This document shows positions 37,601-46,664 of a stretch of DNA of 64,000 nt, piece after piece. The stretch is from Pseudanabaena mucicola str. Chao 1806 (GTDB lineage Bacteria; Cyanobacteriota; Cyanobacteriia; Pseudanabaenales; Pseudanabaenaceae). A model generated the notes under the pieces. The model worked only from the letters and a program-made list of their open reading frames with translations. It made no database searches and was not told where the DNA came from. Made by a program: the position numbers and the translations under genes. Each line of letters starts with the position of its first letter. Positions within the stretch are counted from its first letter, which is position 1. The stretch is taken from positions 2,776,001-2,840,000 of the forward strand of contig NZ_CP097329.1 of NCBI RefSeq assembly GCF_030323025.1, in the 5' to 3' direction.

Positions 37601-39190
37601 TGGTGGATTCGTCACCTGTGCGAATAGCTGCTGGAAGTAATCGTAAAGCAGTTTAGGTCGATTGGAGAGAACTGCTAAAGGTGTGTCGGCTCCCATTGCA
37701 CCCACTGCTTCCACGCCATCCCGCGCCATTGGTGTTAATAGTAAGCGCAAATCTTCAAAGGAATAGCCGAAAGCCATTTGACGCTGAGTTAAGGGAATTG
37801 ATTCTGGTGCGGATACTTCTGCATCATTGAGATTGGCAATTTCCACCATGTGCTGATTAATCCATTCACGGTAGGGATGCTCAGTCGCGATTTGATGCTT
37901 GATTTCTTCATCGGCAACAATACGACCTTCCTGCATATTCACAAGAAACATCCGTCCAGGTTGCAATCGCCCCTTGGATTCGATGCGTTCAGGCTCAATT
38001 TCCAAGACACCTGCTTCCGATGCAAAGATAACTAGATCATCCTTAGTGACATAGTAACGGGAAGGACGTAAACCATTGCGATCAAGAACTGCGCCAATCA
38101 TTGTGCCATCGGTAAAGGCAATCGATGCAGGGCCATCCCAAGGTTCCATTAAACAGGAATGGTATTCATAAAAAGCTTTCTTCTCATCACTCATGGACTC
38201 ATGGGCAGTCCAAGGCTCAGGAATCATCATCATTACCGCATGAGGAAGCGATCGCCCTGCCAAAGTCAATAATTCCAAAGCATTATCAAAAATTGTGGAG
38301 TCGCTACCATCAATATTGATCACTGGCTTGATTTTGGAAATATCATCACCAAACAAATCTGACTCGAACAATGATTGACGGGCGATCATCCAGTTGATAT
38401 TACCGCGTAATGTATTAATCTCACCATTATGAGCAATGTAGCGGTAAGGGTGCGATCGCTCCCAACTGGGAAAAGTATTCGTACTAAAGCGCGAGTGAAC
38501 AAGAGCCAGAGCGCTTTCCATGTCGGGATCACGCAAATCAGAGTAATACTGCCCTACCTGAGCCGTCATCAACATCCCCTTATAAACGATCGTACGACAG
38601 GAAAGACTGGCTGGATACCAATAGGGATCTACTTTAGCAGCGCGAATGGCGGTATGGGCAAGTTTGCGAATTACAAATAACTTGCGATCAAAGGCGAGAT
38701 CATCTCCAAGATGTGTAGGACGATCAATAAACACCTGCTGCATGAATGGCTCACTCGATTGAGCAGTAGCCCCCAAAGATGAATTATCGGTAGGCACATC
38801 ACGCCAGCCAAGAACCTTTAAACCTTCTACTTCTACCAACTTCTCGAAGATTTTTCTTCCATTTTTTCTGGCTTCAGGATTGGGAGAAGCATAAACCATG
38901 CCTACACCATATTGTCCTGCCTCAGTCAAGCTAATATTTGCGGCAGCAGCCACTTTTGCTAAAAATTTATGGGGAATCTGTAACAAAATCCCTGCACCAT
39001 CACCTGTATTCGTCTCACAGCCACAAGCACCACGGTGTTCCAAGTTTTCCAGAATGGTTAGCCCCTGCTCAACGATCGCATGGGACTTCTGCCCTGACTT
39101 ATGGACAATAAAGCCAACACCACAAGCATCATGTTCAAACTGTGGATCGTACAAACCTTGATTTACTGGGAGTGCGTTGCTATTCATCAT
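34604..39190 (-). CDS. glsF: Ferredoxin-dependent glutamate synthase
   Basis: 1528 aa. Converts glutamine and 2-oxoglutarate into two glutamates with reduced ferredoxin, the GOGAT half of ammonium assimilation. After a short propeptide the class II glutaminase begins at C23 ([10 protein letters not shown]). The central and FMN domains follow ([49 protein letters not shown]), then the 3Fe-4S cysteines in [20 protein letters not shown], and the C-terminal GXGXG beta-helix ([18 protein letters not shown]). Length is standard. No adjacent small subunit, as expected for the ferredoxin type. Confidence 0.97.
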   Translation of the reverse strand: MMNSNALPVNQGLYDPQFEHDACGVGFIVHKSGQKSHAIVEQGLTILENLEHRGACGCETNTGDGAGILLQIPHKFLAKVAAAANISLTEAGQYGVGMVYASPNPEARKNGRKIFEKLVEVEGLKVLGWRDVPTDNSSLGATAQSSEPFMQQVFIDRPTHLGDDLAFDRKLFVIRKLAHTAIRAAKVDPYWYPASLSCRTIVYKGMLMTAQVGQYYSDLRDPDMESALALVHSRFSTNTFPSWERSHPYRYIAHNGEINTLRGNINWMIARQSLFESDLFGDDISKIKPVINIDGSDSTIFDNALELLTLAGRSLPHAVMMMIPEPWTAHESMSDEKKAFYEYHSCLMEPWDGPASIAFTDGTMIGAVLDRNGLRPSRYYVTKDDLVIFASEAGVLEIEPERIESKGRLQPGRMFLVNMQEGRIVADEEIKHQIATEHPYREWINQHMVEIANLNDAEVSAPESIPLTQRQMAFGYSFEDLRLLLTPMARDGVEAVGAMGADTPLAVLSNRPKLLYDYFQQLFAQVTNPPIDSIREEIITSAETTIGAERNLLKPVPESCHLIELKTPILSDAELAKLKHINEGDFKSITLSTLFNPKEGVKGLEQVIANIATQADKAIADGVNILILSDRGVNAESAPIPALLAVSGLHHHLIRTGTRTRVGLVLESGEPREVHHFALLIGYGCGAINPYIAFESINDMIKQGLLVNVDYKTAVKNYIKSATKGVTKVASKIGISTIQSYRGAQIFEAVGLNQDVIKKYFTWTSSRIEGADLEVIAKEAIARHSHAFHERKDHLTLDVGGEYQWRKEGEAHLFSPETIHALQKAVREGNYDQFKKYSALVNEQNQQHFTLRGLLDFKSRESIPLEEVEPIESILRRFKTGAMSYGSISKEAHEALAIAMNRIGGKSNTGEGGEDPERYTWTNEQGDSKNSAIKQVASGRFGVTSLYLSQAKEIQIKMAQGAKPGEGGQLPGKKVYPWIAKVRHSTPGVGLISPPPHHDIYSIEDLAELIHDLKNANRAARISVKLVSEVGVGTIAAGVSKAHADVVLISGYDGGTGASPQTSIKHAGLPWELGLAETHQTLVLNNLRSRIVVETDGQMKTGRDVVIAALLGAEEFGFATAPLVTLGCIMMRVCHLNTCPVGVATQDPQLRDKFTGDPAHTVNFMTFIAQEVRELMAQLGFRTLDEMVGRTDVLEAKQAVEHWKAKGLDFSKILYQPEVSEDVGRYAKIPQDHGLDKSLDMTVLLDLCQAAIVDGEPVEAIVPIKNINRAVGTILGNEITKRHWEGLPDDTVHLHFQGTAGQSFGAFVPSGVTMELEGDTNDYLGKGLSGGKIILYPHKASTFVAEENIIAGNVAFYGATSGEAYIRGIAGERFCVRNSGVNAVVEGIGDHGCEYMTGGKVVVLGLTGRNFAAGMSGGVAYILDESGDFATRCNTSMVGLEKLEDPEEIKDLKQLIQQHVDYTESAKGTKVLADWNASVPKFVKVMPKDYKRVLQSIKEALENGLSGDDALNAAFEANSRDVARIGGS

Positions 39191-39454
39191 GGACTACAAA
39201 GGTGAGGTATTTAAAAGGATTATGTGAGCTAGGACGTAATTAAAAGGTTACACTGGCTACATTAGGATTGTACTCATAAATCTATATCTTAGGTAAGATG
39301 TCTTCAAAAAATGATAGCTGTTTCTGAAAAGAGAGTTGCAGCGCGAAGTGCCATAACTCTCTTTTCGGGGATGTTAATTTTGTATTAAGACAAAATCAAC
39401 ATCCCCAAAACCTAGCCCAAAAATAGTAATTTCCTTACCCCTTGAACAATTAGT

Positions 39455-39650
39455 TAGGACTTATAGCGGTTTTCATTTTGCCGTAGGCAAAATGAAAACT
39501 CAAAACTCTTAATGGGACTGATTTTTTGTTTTCAAATGAGTGTGTACTCATTTGAAAACCGCTATACACTTGAGGTAGATGTGGTGCAGGCTTCGCCTGC
39601 ACCACATCTACCTCAAGCCTAGTAAATTCGTTCGGTTTGCGTAAGTCCTA
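39455..39650 (-). mobile_element. Element B, copy 2, split by element A
   Basis: Reverse orientation. Left end TAGGACTTA and right end GCGTAAGTCCTA flank a 101-bp element A. A 5-bp target duplication TTAGT is at 39450-39454 and 39651-39655. Removing element A and one TA restores a contiguous B sequence, so A arrived after B. The B hairpin apex is GAA in element orientation, opposite to copies 1 and 3. Confidence 0.9.
39464..39564. mobile_element. Element A (101 bp), copy 2
   Basis: Same length and terminal repeats as 2884-2984, flanked by TA (39462-39463, 39565-39566). It is inserted inside element B. Its second hairpin apex reads GTGT where the first copy has ACAC. Confidence 0.9.
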
Positions 39651-39698
39651 TTAGTATAAGATATTAGCAAGTAATGATTTGGGGCACAAATCCTGTCT

Positions 39699-40469
39699 AT
39701 GCCTGAGAAAGAACAAATGAGCCTGTTCAATTTGACTCCATCGGAAGTTCCGCTCACAGAACTTCCCAAGGCTAATAGGGTTGAGGCTCTACCAACTAAG
39801 ACTGCTCACTCTCCTAAAAATGCTGCTACGGCTGCAGTTAATGCCGTGCCGATCAATGAGCAATTTGCTAACCTCGATGAGCTAAAAGCAGCCGCTTGCA
39901 ACTGCCAGAAATGCCCCCTTGCCGCAACTCGTACAAATGTGGTCGTCGAAAGAGGTGATCGCAGTGCCAAAATCCTGATCATTGGGGAAGCCCCAGGGGA
40001 ACAAGAAGATTTATCTGGCTTACCATTTGTCGGTAAGTCAGGTCAACTTTTAGATAAAATTTTAGAATCTGTGGGCTTCGACACTAGTAAAGATGTCTAT
40101 ATTTGCAACACCGTCAAATGCCGTCCTCCGAATAACCGCGTCCCTACCGAAGTCGAGACAACCACATGCAAACCCTATTTATTAGAGCAAATTCGCCTTG
40201 TCAATCCCAAAGTTATTTTGCTCACGGGGGCAACCTCTCTGAAATCAATTCTCGGTGAAAAATTAGGTATTACTAAAGTTCGTGGTAAGTGGTATGAGTG
40301 GGAAGGTCGACTAGTCATGCCCATATTTCACCCCTCCTATTTATTACGAAACCAAAGTCGTGAGCAGGGCAGCCCCAAGTGGCTAACATGGCAAGATATA
40401 AAAGCAATTAAATCAAAGTATTTAGAAATAATAGGTACAAAACCAATTGATGATGATGAGGAATTTTAG
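39699..40469 (+). CDS. Type-4 (Fe-S) uracil-DNA glycosylase
   Basis: 256 aa. Removes uracil from DNA to start base excision repair. Motif A is GEAPGEQED (96-104), motif B is HPSYLLRN (211-218), and four cysteines fit the family's 4Fe-4S cluster (C69, C72, C141, C157). The first 55 residues are an Ala/Pro-rich extension not found in shorter family members. The stop overlaps the DUF2288 start by one base (TAGTG), so they form an operon. Confidence 0.92.
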   Translation: MPEKEQMSLFNLTPSEVPLTELPKANRVEALPTKTAHSPKNAATAAVNAVPINEQFANLDELKAAACNCQKCPLAATRTNVVVERGDRSAKILIIGEAPGEQEDLSGLPFVGKSGQLLDKILESVGFDTSKDVYICNTVKCRPPNNRVPTEVETTTCKPYLLEQIRLVNPKVILLTGATSLKSILGEKLGITKVRGKWYEWEGRLVMPIFHPSYLLRNQSREQGSPKWLTWQDIKAIKSKYLEIIGTKPIDDDEEF

Positions 40470-40759
40470 TGAGTAATGTAAGAGCAGATTTAGCGGAAAT
40501 GGTAGATGTGGCGCTGTGGGAATGGTTATCGTCCCATGCCGCTAGAGCAAGAGTAATTTTAGTCGGGGCAAATCTGGATCTCGTCGATGTAGGTGTTGCT
40601 TTGACTGAGGACAATACGCAGTTAGTGCAATCATGGATCGAGGATGGCTGGTTGCGTCATCCTACTGCTGAGGAACTAAGTGCTTGGAATGCAAACAAGG
40701 AAAAAGAGTTTACCAGTCTTGTTATTCCACCATTTGTATTAGCTAAACTAAATTTCTAG
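40469..40759 (+). CDS. DUF2288 family protein
   Basis: 96 aa acidic soluble protein. VDVALWEWLSSHAARARVILVGANLDLVDVGVALTEDN is the DUF2288 core. The start is GTG, overlapping the glycosylase stop by one base. Function is unknown; the coupling to a DNA-repair gene is the only clue. A strong terminator follows at 40921-40955. Confidence 0.75.
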   Translation: MSNVRADLAEMVDVALWEWLSSHAARARVILVGANLDLVDVGVALTEDNTQLVQSWIEDGWLRHPTAEELSAWNANKEKEFTSLVIPPFVLAKLNF

Positions 40760-40812
40760 CATAAGGTGACGATTTGCGTCACCTTATCTGTTTATCTGTA
40801 AATAATCTAAAA

Positions 40813-40905
40813 ATATAGTTGTTTTAAATAAACTTTAGATGGGCTTCGACTTCGCTCAGCCATCGGTGTAAGCTCGCTGAGTAAAGTCGAAGCTGAAGTT
40901 TTCAT
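40813..40905. repeat. Repeat E, copy 2
   Basis: Same order of phrases as 12227-12315 (ATAGTTGTTTTAAA, TAGATGGGCTT, CTCAGCC). This copy forms a palindrome CTTCGACTTCGCTCAGC / GCTGAGTAAAGTCGAAG. Confidence 0.65.
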
Positions 40906-40920
40906 TTTAAATTATCTATA

Positions 40921-40955
40921 AAAAAGGAGATCAGTTGATAACTGATCTCCTTTTT
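40921..40955 (+). terminator. Rho-independent terminator of the UDG-DUF2288 operon
   Basis: AAAAAGGAGATCAGTT / AACTGATCTCCTTTTT with loop GAT, then TTG. 160 bases after the DUF2288 stop. Confidence 0.85.
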
Positions 40956-40967
40956 TGTCTTTATTAG

Positions 40968-41024
40968 ACAAAGAAAAAAGCCTAGGTTACTTTCCCTGTT
41001 TCGTTCCTAGGCTTTTTTCTTTGT
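40968..41024. terminator. Second hairpin with 19-bp perfect arms
   Basis: ACAAAGAAAAAAGCCTAGG (40968-40986) pairs with 41006-41024 across a 19-base pyrimidine-rich loop. The T-rich arm allows termination on either strand. Confidence 0.7.
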
Positions 41025-41208
41025 TCGCTCCTCACACTCCTATACTATACATCCCCTATCTCGAAATGTCTACTAGATCTTTGTAAAAAACTATGTATTT
41101 TTATACGCCTTTTAGCTGATATTTTAGTTTGACCGCGATCGCTACCCATCTAAAGGTTTGTAGCAAGCACATTCTAGAGGGATGCGCTTGCCACAAAAGC
41201 AAAAATTT

Positions 41209-42000
41209 CTAATAAATAGCTTCCTTTGGCTTCACCAAATTAATTGCTCTCAATCCCGAAATTACACCCGTACCAATCACTGCTCCCGACAAACCCCGCA
41301 TCGCATTTTCGACAGGAATAATCGGAATCAGTGCATTCCAAATTGGTTCTGGCCAGTTAAAGAGATAGTAAGTAAATGGAACTTGGCTGAGGTGAGCCAG
41401 CCCACATATTGTCCAAGTACCGCCAAATATACCGATCGCTACTTTAACTAAACCATTGCTGCTAATGAGACTAACAAATAAATTCCGTGTTGGTAACAAA
41501 AATAAAAGTATGGCTGACCAATCGATGAATGACCCGAGAATAAAAGTATTGATCGGAATACCATTACGGATGATCGCTAAATAGGCATAGGCAGTTAACT
41601 CCAATCCAAATAAAACTGTTAAGGCTAAGAAAAAAAACTGCCGACTGTGATTTATTCTCATAGAGCCTGCGGCAAAACTCGCAACTACAGCTCCCCAAAT
41701 CGCGATCGCAGGTACACTTCCTGCGGTATGAGGGGCAAGGAAGATGCCAATAAAAGTACCAATACCACTAGCTAAAGCACCTGCTAAAGGTCCGAGTAGC
41801 CAACCTAAAAGGGGGTAAATGCTTTGGCTGAGGGGAATGCCTTTGCCAGAGCCAAGGGTAATCGAAAAGGGAATAAAGGCTAAAACGGTGGTGACAGATG
41901 CAAGGACAATAATATAAGCGATCGGTGTGCCATCAATTGCTGCACCGCCAATAGCTCTGACTTCGCGCTCTTTACCTTCAGGAATATGAGTGTCGGACAT
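41209..42000 (-). CDS. Multi-pass membrane protein resembling an ECF transporter S component
   Basis: 263 aa with about six to seven hydrophobic segments and a hydrophilic N-terminus. The pattern AYIIVLASVTTVLAFIPFSITLGSGKGIPLSQSIYPLLGWLLGPLAGALASGIGTFIGIFL resembles S components of energy-coupling-factor vitamin transporters and related proteins. No EcfA or EcfT gene is nearby, so it would use shared ones, or the similarity is only of fold. Substrate unknown. No riboswitch-like leader was recognised upstream. Confidence 0.55.
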   Translation of the reverse strand: MSDTHIPEGKEREVRAIGGAAIDGTPIAYIIVLASVTTVLAFIPFSITLGSGKGIPLSQSIYPLLGWLLGPLAGALASGIGTFIGIFLAPHTAGSVPAIAIWGAVVASFAAGSMRINHSRQFFFLALTVLFGLELTAYAYLAIIRNGIPINTFILGSFIDWSAILLFLLPTRNLFVSLISSNGLVKVAIGIFGGTWTICGLAHLSQVPFTYYLFNWPEPIWNALIPIIPVENAMRGLSGAVIGTGVISGLRAINLVKPKEAIY

Positions 42001-42292
42001 GGCAGTGTTTGAGGATTTTGTTGATTTTAGGTTAATTGTCTCAGCAGCAATTTTAATTTTATCGCAACCAAGTAAAACTAAAAAATCAAAGAATTTATAA
42101 CTTACATTATATAGAGTATTTCTTACTAAAAGATAGTTGCTGCTTGGATATCCCTAGCTGACATCTCTGCTATACAAGGGTTAAAGCTTATTGTAGATAG
42201 TTGTAATGATAAAAAATAATATAAATTTATTGACTTTAATTCTCAAATAGGTTTAAGCTATTTTCAGTAGTTATTGCAAGTAATTCTTTTTA

Positions 42293-43339
42293 ATGCATAG
42301 ATTGTTATCTCAAAATTCATTAGCCAAAGCCTTACTTAAACCCGTTAATTTATTGGTAGCCCTAGGTTGCATAAGCTTAGTCGGTTTAACTGCTTGTAGT
42401 GACAGTAATCAACAAACTACATCTCAATCCAATCAATCAGTCACAAAGACTGCGGATAAGGAGCCTCCTAAAGATAGTCAACCCAAACCAACGGTGGCAA
42501 CCCAAGCACCTATTAAAGAAATCACGATCGCCTTTGCCACTCGTCGAGATACCAAGGATCTACAAAGCAAGGTTGACCAAGTTTCTAGCATCTTATCAAA
42601 GGAAATTGGCATACCTGTCAAGGGTGTAATTGGTGACGAAACTGCCTCAGTAGAAGCGCTCAGAGCCAATCGAGCTAATGTTGCTTTTGTCAGTGGTCGT
42701 GCTGCCCTCAAAGCTGAGGATTTATCAGGTGCAAAGATGTACCTTGCAGAAGTCCGTGAAGACTATTCAGGAGGAAAAACCTACAAGTCTGTGTTTGTCG
42801 TACCTGAAGATAGTCCTTTAAAAACCTTGCCAGATCCTCAGAAAAATCTAGAACAATTGCGCGGTAAGAGGATGGCTTTCACTTCCCGTTCCTCTGGTTC
42901 AGGATTTATTTTTCCTGTGAGTGAATTAGTGGGATTAAAGTTTGTCGATGGACCAGATCGCTTAGAGCAGTTCTTTAGCAAAGTGACCTATGGTGATGGC
43001 TATAGTAGCGCTCTGCAAGCTGTATTACGTGACCAAGCCGATGTTGCTGTAGTGTCCGAATATGCTTTGCTCCCACCTTGGGTAACTACTGAAGAAGGGA
43101 AAAAGCTCAGAGTTCTCCATGCTGTTGCGAATGTACCTGCTCATGGAATTTCCATTGATGATAGTGTTCCTACAGATGTTCGAGAAAAGTTGATTACTGC
43201 CTTCTTAAAACTAAATGAACCTGCAAATAATGGGCTATTCCGCAGTATGTATAACTCCACGCAACTCGTAAAAGTCGATCATGACACTCACCTAGCACCA
43301 ATGCGAACTGCAATTCAACGGGCGGGACTAAAACCCTAA
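42293..43339 (+). CDS. phnD: Phosphonate/phosphite ABC transporter binding lipoprotein
   Basis: 348 aa. A lipoprotein signal with lipobox LTAC (Cys about residue 35) is followed by a Ser/Thr/Gln-rich linker and a PhnD/PtxB-type domain (ITIAFATRRDTKDLQSK...FVSGRAALK...FTSRSSGSGFIFPVSEL...VAVVSEYALL). Binds phosphonate, phosphite or a related oxyanion outside the membrane. First gene of phnD-phnC-phnE; a 13-bp-arm hairpin separates it from phnC. No phosphonate lyase or phosphite dehydrogenase lies in the window. Confidence 0.88.
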   Translation: MHRLLSQNSLAKALLKPVNLLVALGCISLVGLTACSDSNQQTTSQSNQSVTKTADKEPPKDSQPKPTVATQAPIKEITIAFATRRDTKDLQSKVDQVSSILSKEIGIPVKGVIGDETASVEALRANRANVAFVSGRAALKAEDLSGAKMYLAEVREDYSGGKTYKSVFVVPEDSPLKTLPDPQKNLEQLRGKRMAFTSRSSGSGFIFPVSELVGLKFVDGPDRLEQFFSKVTYGDGYSSALQAVLRDQADVAVVSEYALLPPWVTTEEGKKLRVLHAVANVPAHGISIDDSVPTDVREKLITAFLKLNEPANNGLFRSMYNSTQLVKVDHDTHLAPMRTAIQRAGLKP

Positions 43340-43361
43340 TTCATCGTTAGCAAACCCAAAT

Positions 43362-43404
43362 TGAGTAATAAAGTGTCTCACAGAGCAAGATACTTTATTA
43401 CTCA
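43362..43404 (+). promoter_or_regulatory. Intercistronic hairpin between phnD and phnC
   Basis: TGAGTAATAAAGT / ACTTTATTACTCA, perfect 13-bp stem with a 17-base loop and no T-run. It probably protects the phnD message or partly attenuates phnCE so that the binding protein is made in excess. Confidence 0.6.
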
Positions 43405-43434
43405 TCAATTAAGCTTAAATGTGACTTTAAATGT

Positions 43435-44214
43435 ATGGAACCTTTATCAGATAGAAACTTGCCTGCGATCGCTTGCCAAAATATCCGCACGGAATATCAA
43501 TCTACTCTACAACGTCCAATCCTCAATGGTATTGATGTGCAAATCAATCACGGAGAATTTGTCGCTTTATTGGGAATGAATGGGGCTGGCAAATCCACTC
43601 TATTACGCTCACTAGTTGGTCTAGTCCCAATTCAGCAAGGCGAAATTCAAATATGTGGAACCTCGGTTGAGCAAAGACATATTGGTGAAGTGCGTAAAAA
43701 TATTGGCTTCCTCTTTCAAGGTGGTGCTTTAGTCGATCAGCTTTCTTGTTTAGATAACGTGCTCTGTGGCTGTTTAGGAGAGCTAACCACATGGCAAAGT
43801 CTCTGGGGATTTCCCAAAAGTGATCGCCGCGTTGCGATGCAGCTACTTCAGAAAATGGGATTACAAGAGCAAATCTACCAAAAAGCAAGACAACTAAGCG
43901 GTGGTCAACGCCAAAGAGTCGCGATCGCACGCACCTTAATTCAATCACCCCATATTTTGCTAGCTGATGAACCGACGACTGGCTTAGACTTATCAGGCAT
44001 TAATCAAGTGATGGAATCCCTTGCCGAAATGCATAGTCGCGGTTTAACTGTGGTCGTGGTGTTGCATGATCTCTCTCTCGCAACTCAGTACGCCCAGAGA
44101 GCAATCATCCTTGACGCAGGGAAGGTCTGGTATGATGGGGACTGTCAAAATATTGAAAGACAGTTTGTGAGATTGCAAAGTCTGTCCCAATTTCAGTCCG
44201 CTAACGCTGCCTAA
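43435..44214 (+). CDS. phnC: Phosphonate/phosphite ABC transporter ATPase
   Basis: 259 aa ABC ATPase. Walker A GMNGAGKST, Q-loop FLFQGGALVDQLS, signature LSGGQRQRVAIARTL, Walker B ILLADEPTTGLD and the H-loop VVLHDLSLA are complete. The stop shares its last base with the phnE start (TAATG). Energises PhnE. Confidence 0.92.
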   Translation: MEPLSDRNLPAIACQNIRTEYQSTLQRPILNGIDVQINHGEFVALLGMNGAGKSTLLRSLVGLVPIQQGEIQICGTSVEQRHIGEVRKNIGFLFQGGALVDQLSCLDNVLCGCLGELTTWQSLWGFPKSDRRVAMQLLQKMGLQEQIYQKARQLSGGQRQRVAIARTLIQSPHILLADEPTTGLDLSGINQVMESLAEMHSRGLTVVVVLHDLSLATQYAQRAIILDAGKVWYDGDCQNIERQFVRLQSLSQFQSANAA

Positions 44215-45029
44215 TGAAATTTACTGATCGGATTCACCTCACTATTTCTAAAATCACCTCAAACCAATACAATGTCTGGTTGATGAGAGTTTTGGTAGAT
44301 ATTGGTTTAGGATGGGCTTATATCTGGTCATTGCATGGGCTAAAAGTTAATCCTGAATTAATCAAAACCAGTCTTCCCTACATGACAGATTTTCTGTCGC
44401 GGCTATTGCCACCTGATTTCAGTATTTTAGATGTGGCGATTAAAGCGCTAATTGAGACTATACAAATGTCTCTCTGGGGAACGACCATTGGTGCAATTCT
44501 CTCCATTCCTTTAGCACTCCTATCGGCTCGGAATCTGTCACCTACATGGTTACGCTGGCTAGCGAGTCTAATCCAAAATGTTGTCCGTTCCGTTCCATCG
44601 ATTATTTTAGGACTATTCTTTGTTGCTGCGACAGGTTTAGGTGCACCCGCAGGGACTCTGGCTTTAGGAATCTATACGATTGGCTATTTAGCAAAGTTCT
44701 ATCAAGAGGCGATCGAATCTGTGGATCAGCGATCGCTTGAAGCATTACAAGTTAGTCGTGCTTCGTGGTGGCAAATTGCTCAATACGGAGTTATGCCTCA
44801 GGTGTTGCCGCTCTGTCTTGGCTATACGCTTTATATGTTTGAATACAATATTCGTGCTGCCTCTGTTTTAGGGGTAGTCGGTGCTGGTGGAATTGGCTTT
44901 GAGCTAGTCAGCTATATTCGCGGTTTTGAATACAATAAAGCCACAACGATGATGTTAGTTTTATTAGTAGTTGTCACGGCGATCGATTCGCTCAGCAGTC
45001 AATTGCGGAATAAATTTAAAGTAGATTAA
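44214..45029 (+). CDS. phnE: Phosphonate/phosphite ABC transporter permease
   Basis: 271 aa, about six membrane helices. The cytoplasmic EAA-type loop EAIESVDQRSLEALQVSRASWWQIAQYGVMPQ fits PhnE/PtxC permeases. Last gene of the transporter operon, one-base overlap with phnC, ended by a 25-bp-arm palindrome. Only one permease gene is present. Confidence 0.92.
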   Translation: MKFTDRIHLTISKITSNQYNVWLMRVLVDIGLGWAYIWSLHGLKVNPELIKTSLPYMTDFLSRLLPPDFSILDVAIKALIETIQMSLWGTTIGAILSIPLALLSARNLSPTWLRWLASLIQNVVRSVPSIILGLFFVAATGLGAPAGTLALGIYTIGYLAKFYQEAIESVDQRSLEALQVSRASWWQIAQYGVMPQVLPLCLGYTLYMFEYNIRAASVLGVVGAGGIGFELVSYIRGFEYNKATTMMLVLLVVVTAIDSLSSQLRNKFKVD

Positions 45030-45030
45030 G

Positions 45031-45083
45031 CCAGAAATTTTTTGAAAGGTTTACGAAGTAAACCTTTCAAAAAATTTCTGGCT
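45031..45083. terminator. Palindrome with 25-bp perfect arms and GAA apex
   Basis: GCCAGAAATTTTTTGAAAGG and onward (45031-45055) pairs perfectly with 45059-45083 around GAA. It begins right after the phnE stop and lies between convergent phnE and the iron permease gene. Confidence 0.85.
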
Positions 45084-45110
45084 TCGGTATGGGATGCAAA
45101 GAGATGAAAT

Positions 45111-46040
45111 TTAACCTTGCTGTTTACTAATAGACTTTCCTAAGAGGCTCTGGAAATAAAGGAAACCCGCAGAGATTAAGAAGGTGAAATAACCAAGTGC
45201 CTGTCCTAGAAATAGGCGATCGCGAAAGCCGAACATCGCTTTAAGTAAGATAGCGGGAAATCGAGTATCAGGGAAAGTATCATGGACATCCCAAACTAAA
45301 CCACCAAGCAAACAAGAACTCATTTCCGTAGCTGAAGTTGCAGGTAAACAAATAGAAGTTTGCGTGAGTTGTCCATAGGCAGCTACGGCTTTATCAAGAT
45401 GCCCGATCACACTGACCACTAAGCCTGCAACGATCAGTAAGAGAAATATTCCCATTGCCTGAAAAAATACTTGGAGATTAATGCGAATGCCAAATTGAAA
45501 GAGTGCAATCCCAATTGTAACTGCACCAACTAAACCTGCGATCGCACCGACAATTGGAACAAGCCCACCTTGTAGCTTTGCTGAAATAAAAATTACGACC
45601 TCAAAGCCCTCTCGTAATACCGCAATTAAAATCAGGATAAATACTGCCCAACCCGCACTTTTTTCATTAGCGATCGCCTTACCAATTTGCCCCTCGATTT
45701 CCCCCTTGAGTGCCTTAGCATTTTCGGTCATCCAGACTAACATCCAACTCAGCATGATGATTGCAGTGATTCCTAATACTCCCTGCCAAAATTGGCTATA
45801 AAAAGCAGCCTGCATCGGTTCTTTATTTTCCACCTGTTTCACAAGCCAATTAAGGAATATACCGACGATAAAACTTGCGAATATTCCCGTGCCAATTCCA
45901 CCAAATACCCAAGGATTAAGCGAGCTGCGATCAACTTTTTTCAAATATGCCATTACAATTCCCACCACAAGGGCAGCTTCAACTCCCTCCCGCAAAGTAA
46001 TCGCAAAAATTGGTAATACTCCACTAAAATCCATATCCAA
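45111..46040 (-). CDS. FTR1/EfeU-type iron permease
   Basis: 309 aa, seven membrane helices. Both REGxE iron motifs are present: TLREGVEAAL (R18-E22) and VLREGFEVV in the fourth helix. FTR1 proteins import ferric iron after oxidation. No EfeO or EfeB partner follows, and the phn operon converges on it, so it is a single-gene unit. A 21-bp-arm palindrome lies upstream. Confidence 0.92.
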   Translation of the reverse strand: MDMDFSGVLPIFAITLREGVEAALVVGIVMAYLKKVDRSSLNPWVFGGIGTGIFASFIVGIFLNWLVKQVENKEPMQAAFYSQFWQGVLGITAIIMLSWMLVWMTENAKALKGEIEGQIGKAIANEKSAGWAVFILILIAVLREGFEVVIFISAKLQGGLVPIVGAIAGLVGAVTIGIALFQFGIRINLQVFFQAMGIFLLLIVAGLVVSVIGHLDKAVAAYGQLTQTSICLPATSATEMSSCLLGGLVWDVHDTFPDTRFPAILLKAMFGFRDRLFLGQALGYFTFLISAGFLYFQSLLGKSISKQQG

Positions 46041-46664
46041 GTTTTCCTATAAATCATTTTTTAATGAGTTCATACTAGTATCACTAGATATATGTCGCGA
46101 AGCGACATATATCTAGTGATACAAATTCTTTCCTTCTAAATTTTTAATTGTTTTTACTTCATTTGAGAGGGCAATGTGGACTTAAAATAACAATCCCGAA
46201 AAAACGCTAAGACAAGTTGCTAATCAAATCGACAATATCCTAGATAAAGAAGTACAATTTAGCGTCACTACATCAACCGCTATAATATCAGCAACAGCTA
46301 TAAATAAATCATCCAAAAACTTTTGGGGAGCAAAATAATGGAAAAATGATTAATTTATAAAAATTTTATTATAGAGCAAAGCTAAATGCAAAGCTGAAAC
46401 TGCCAATCAAATAGCCACAAATATACTACTTTCCAATATTTCCGTAAAATTAGTTACCCAATTTACAAGCATCTCTCTAAAACAGGTCGAAAGACTTAAA
46501 AAGCTCTCTCAAATATCTAAGATGCTTAAATTGTCTAAGCCGAAGCGATCACCCAAAAATTAATCATCACCATTTACATGATGGATATTTATTAAGACTA
46601 ACATTGATTTAAGTCTATAAATAGTTCATGTGTTATTTGGGGAGAAAAAGCTATTGGAATAAAC
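46041..46664. other. AT-rich region with palindrome and coding debris
   Basis: Starts with a GAA-capped palindrome (46078-46098 / 46102-46122, 21-bp perfect arms, GTATCACTAGATATATGTCG). Then come two open stretches without start codons: 46186-46338 and 46375-46563. I see no intact gene. The recJ promoter must lie at the right end. Confidence 0.6.
46186..46563 (+). pseudogene. Remnant of an unidentified gene
   Basis: The first fragment reads NPEKTLRQVANQIDNILD and on to NFWGAK, then stop. A frameshift later 62 codons (46375-46563) read AETANQIATNILLSN and KQVERLKKLSQISKMLKLSK up to TAA. The amphipathic, Lys-rich ending looks like real protein, but neither part has an ATG. NQI-type phrases recur in both. 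Identity unknown. Confidence 0.35.

Larger units (their letters stand above)
39191..39698. other. Divergent intergenic region holding nested mobile repeats
   Basis: Between glsF and the uracil-DNA glycosylase gene. Includes a palindrome at about 39329-39366 (AGAGAGTTGCAGCGC-type arms, GAA apex, imperfect), and element B (39455-39650) split by element A. The remaining part next to glsF must contain its promoter; I could not find a GTA-N8-TAC NtcA site. Confidence 0.7.
40760..41208. other. Convergent intergenic region with repeat E and two terminators
   Basis: Repeat E copy 2 (40813-40905) is followed by two stable hairpins (40921-40955 and 40968-41024). No ORF. The second hairpin is set apart by a 19-base loop and could also mark a small RNA. 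Confidence 0.7.

Noticed and set aside
39191-39300. NtcA site before glsF
   Set aside because: GTA and TAC triplets occur but not with the 8-base spacing.
43361-43579. 72-codon ORF at the phnD-phnC junction
   Set aside because: It runs through the hairpin and into phnC in another frame.
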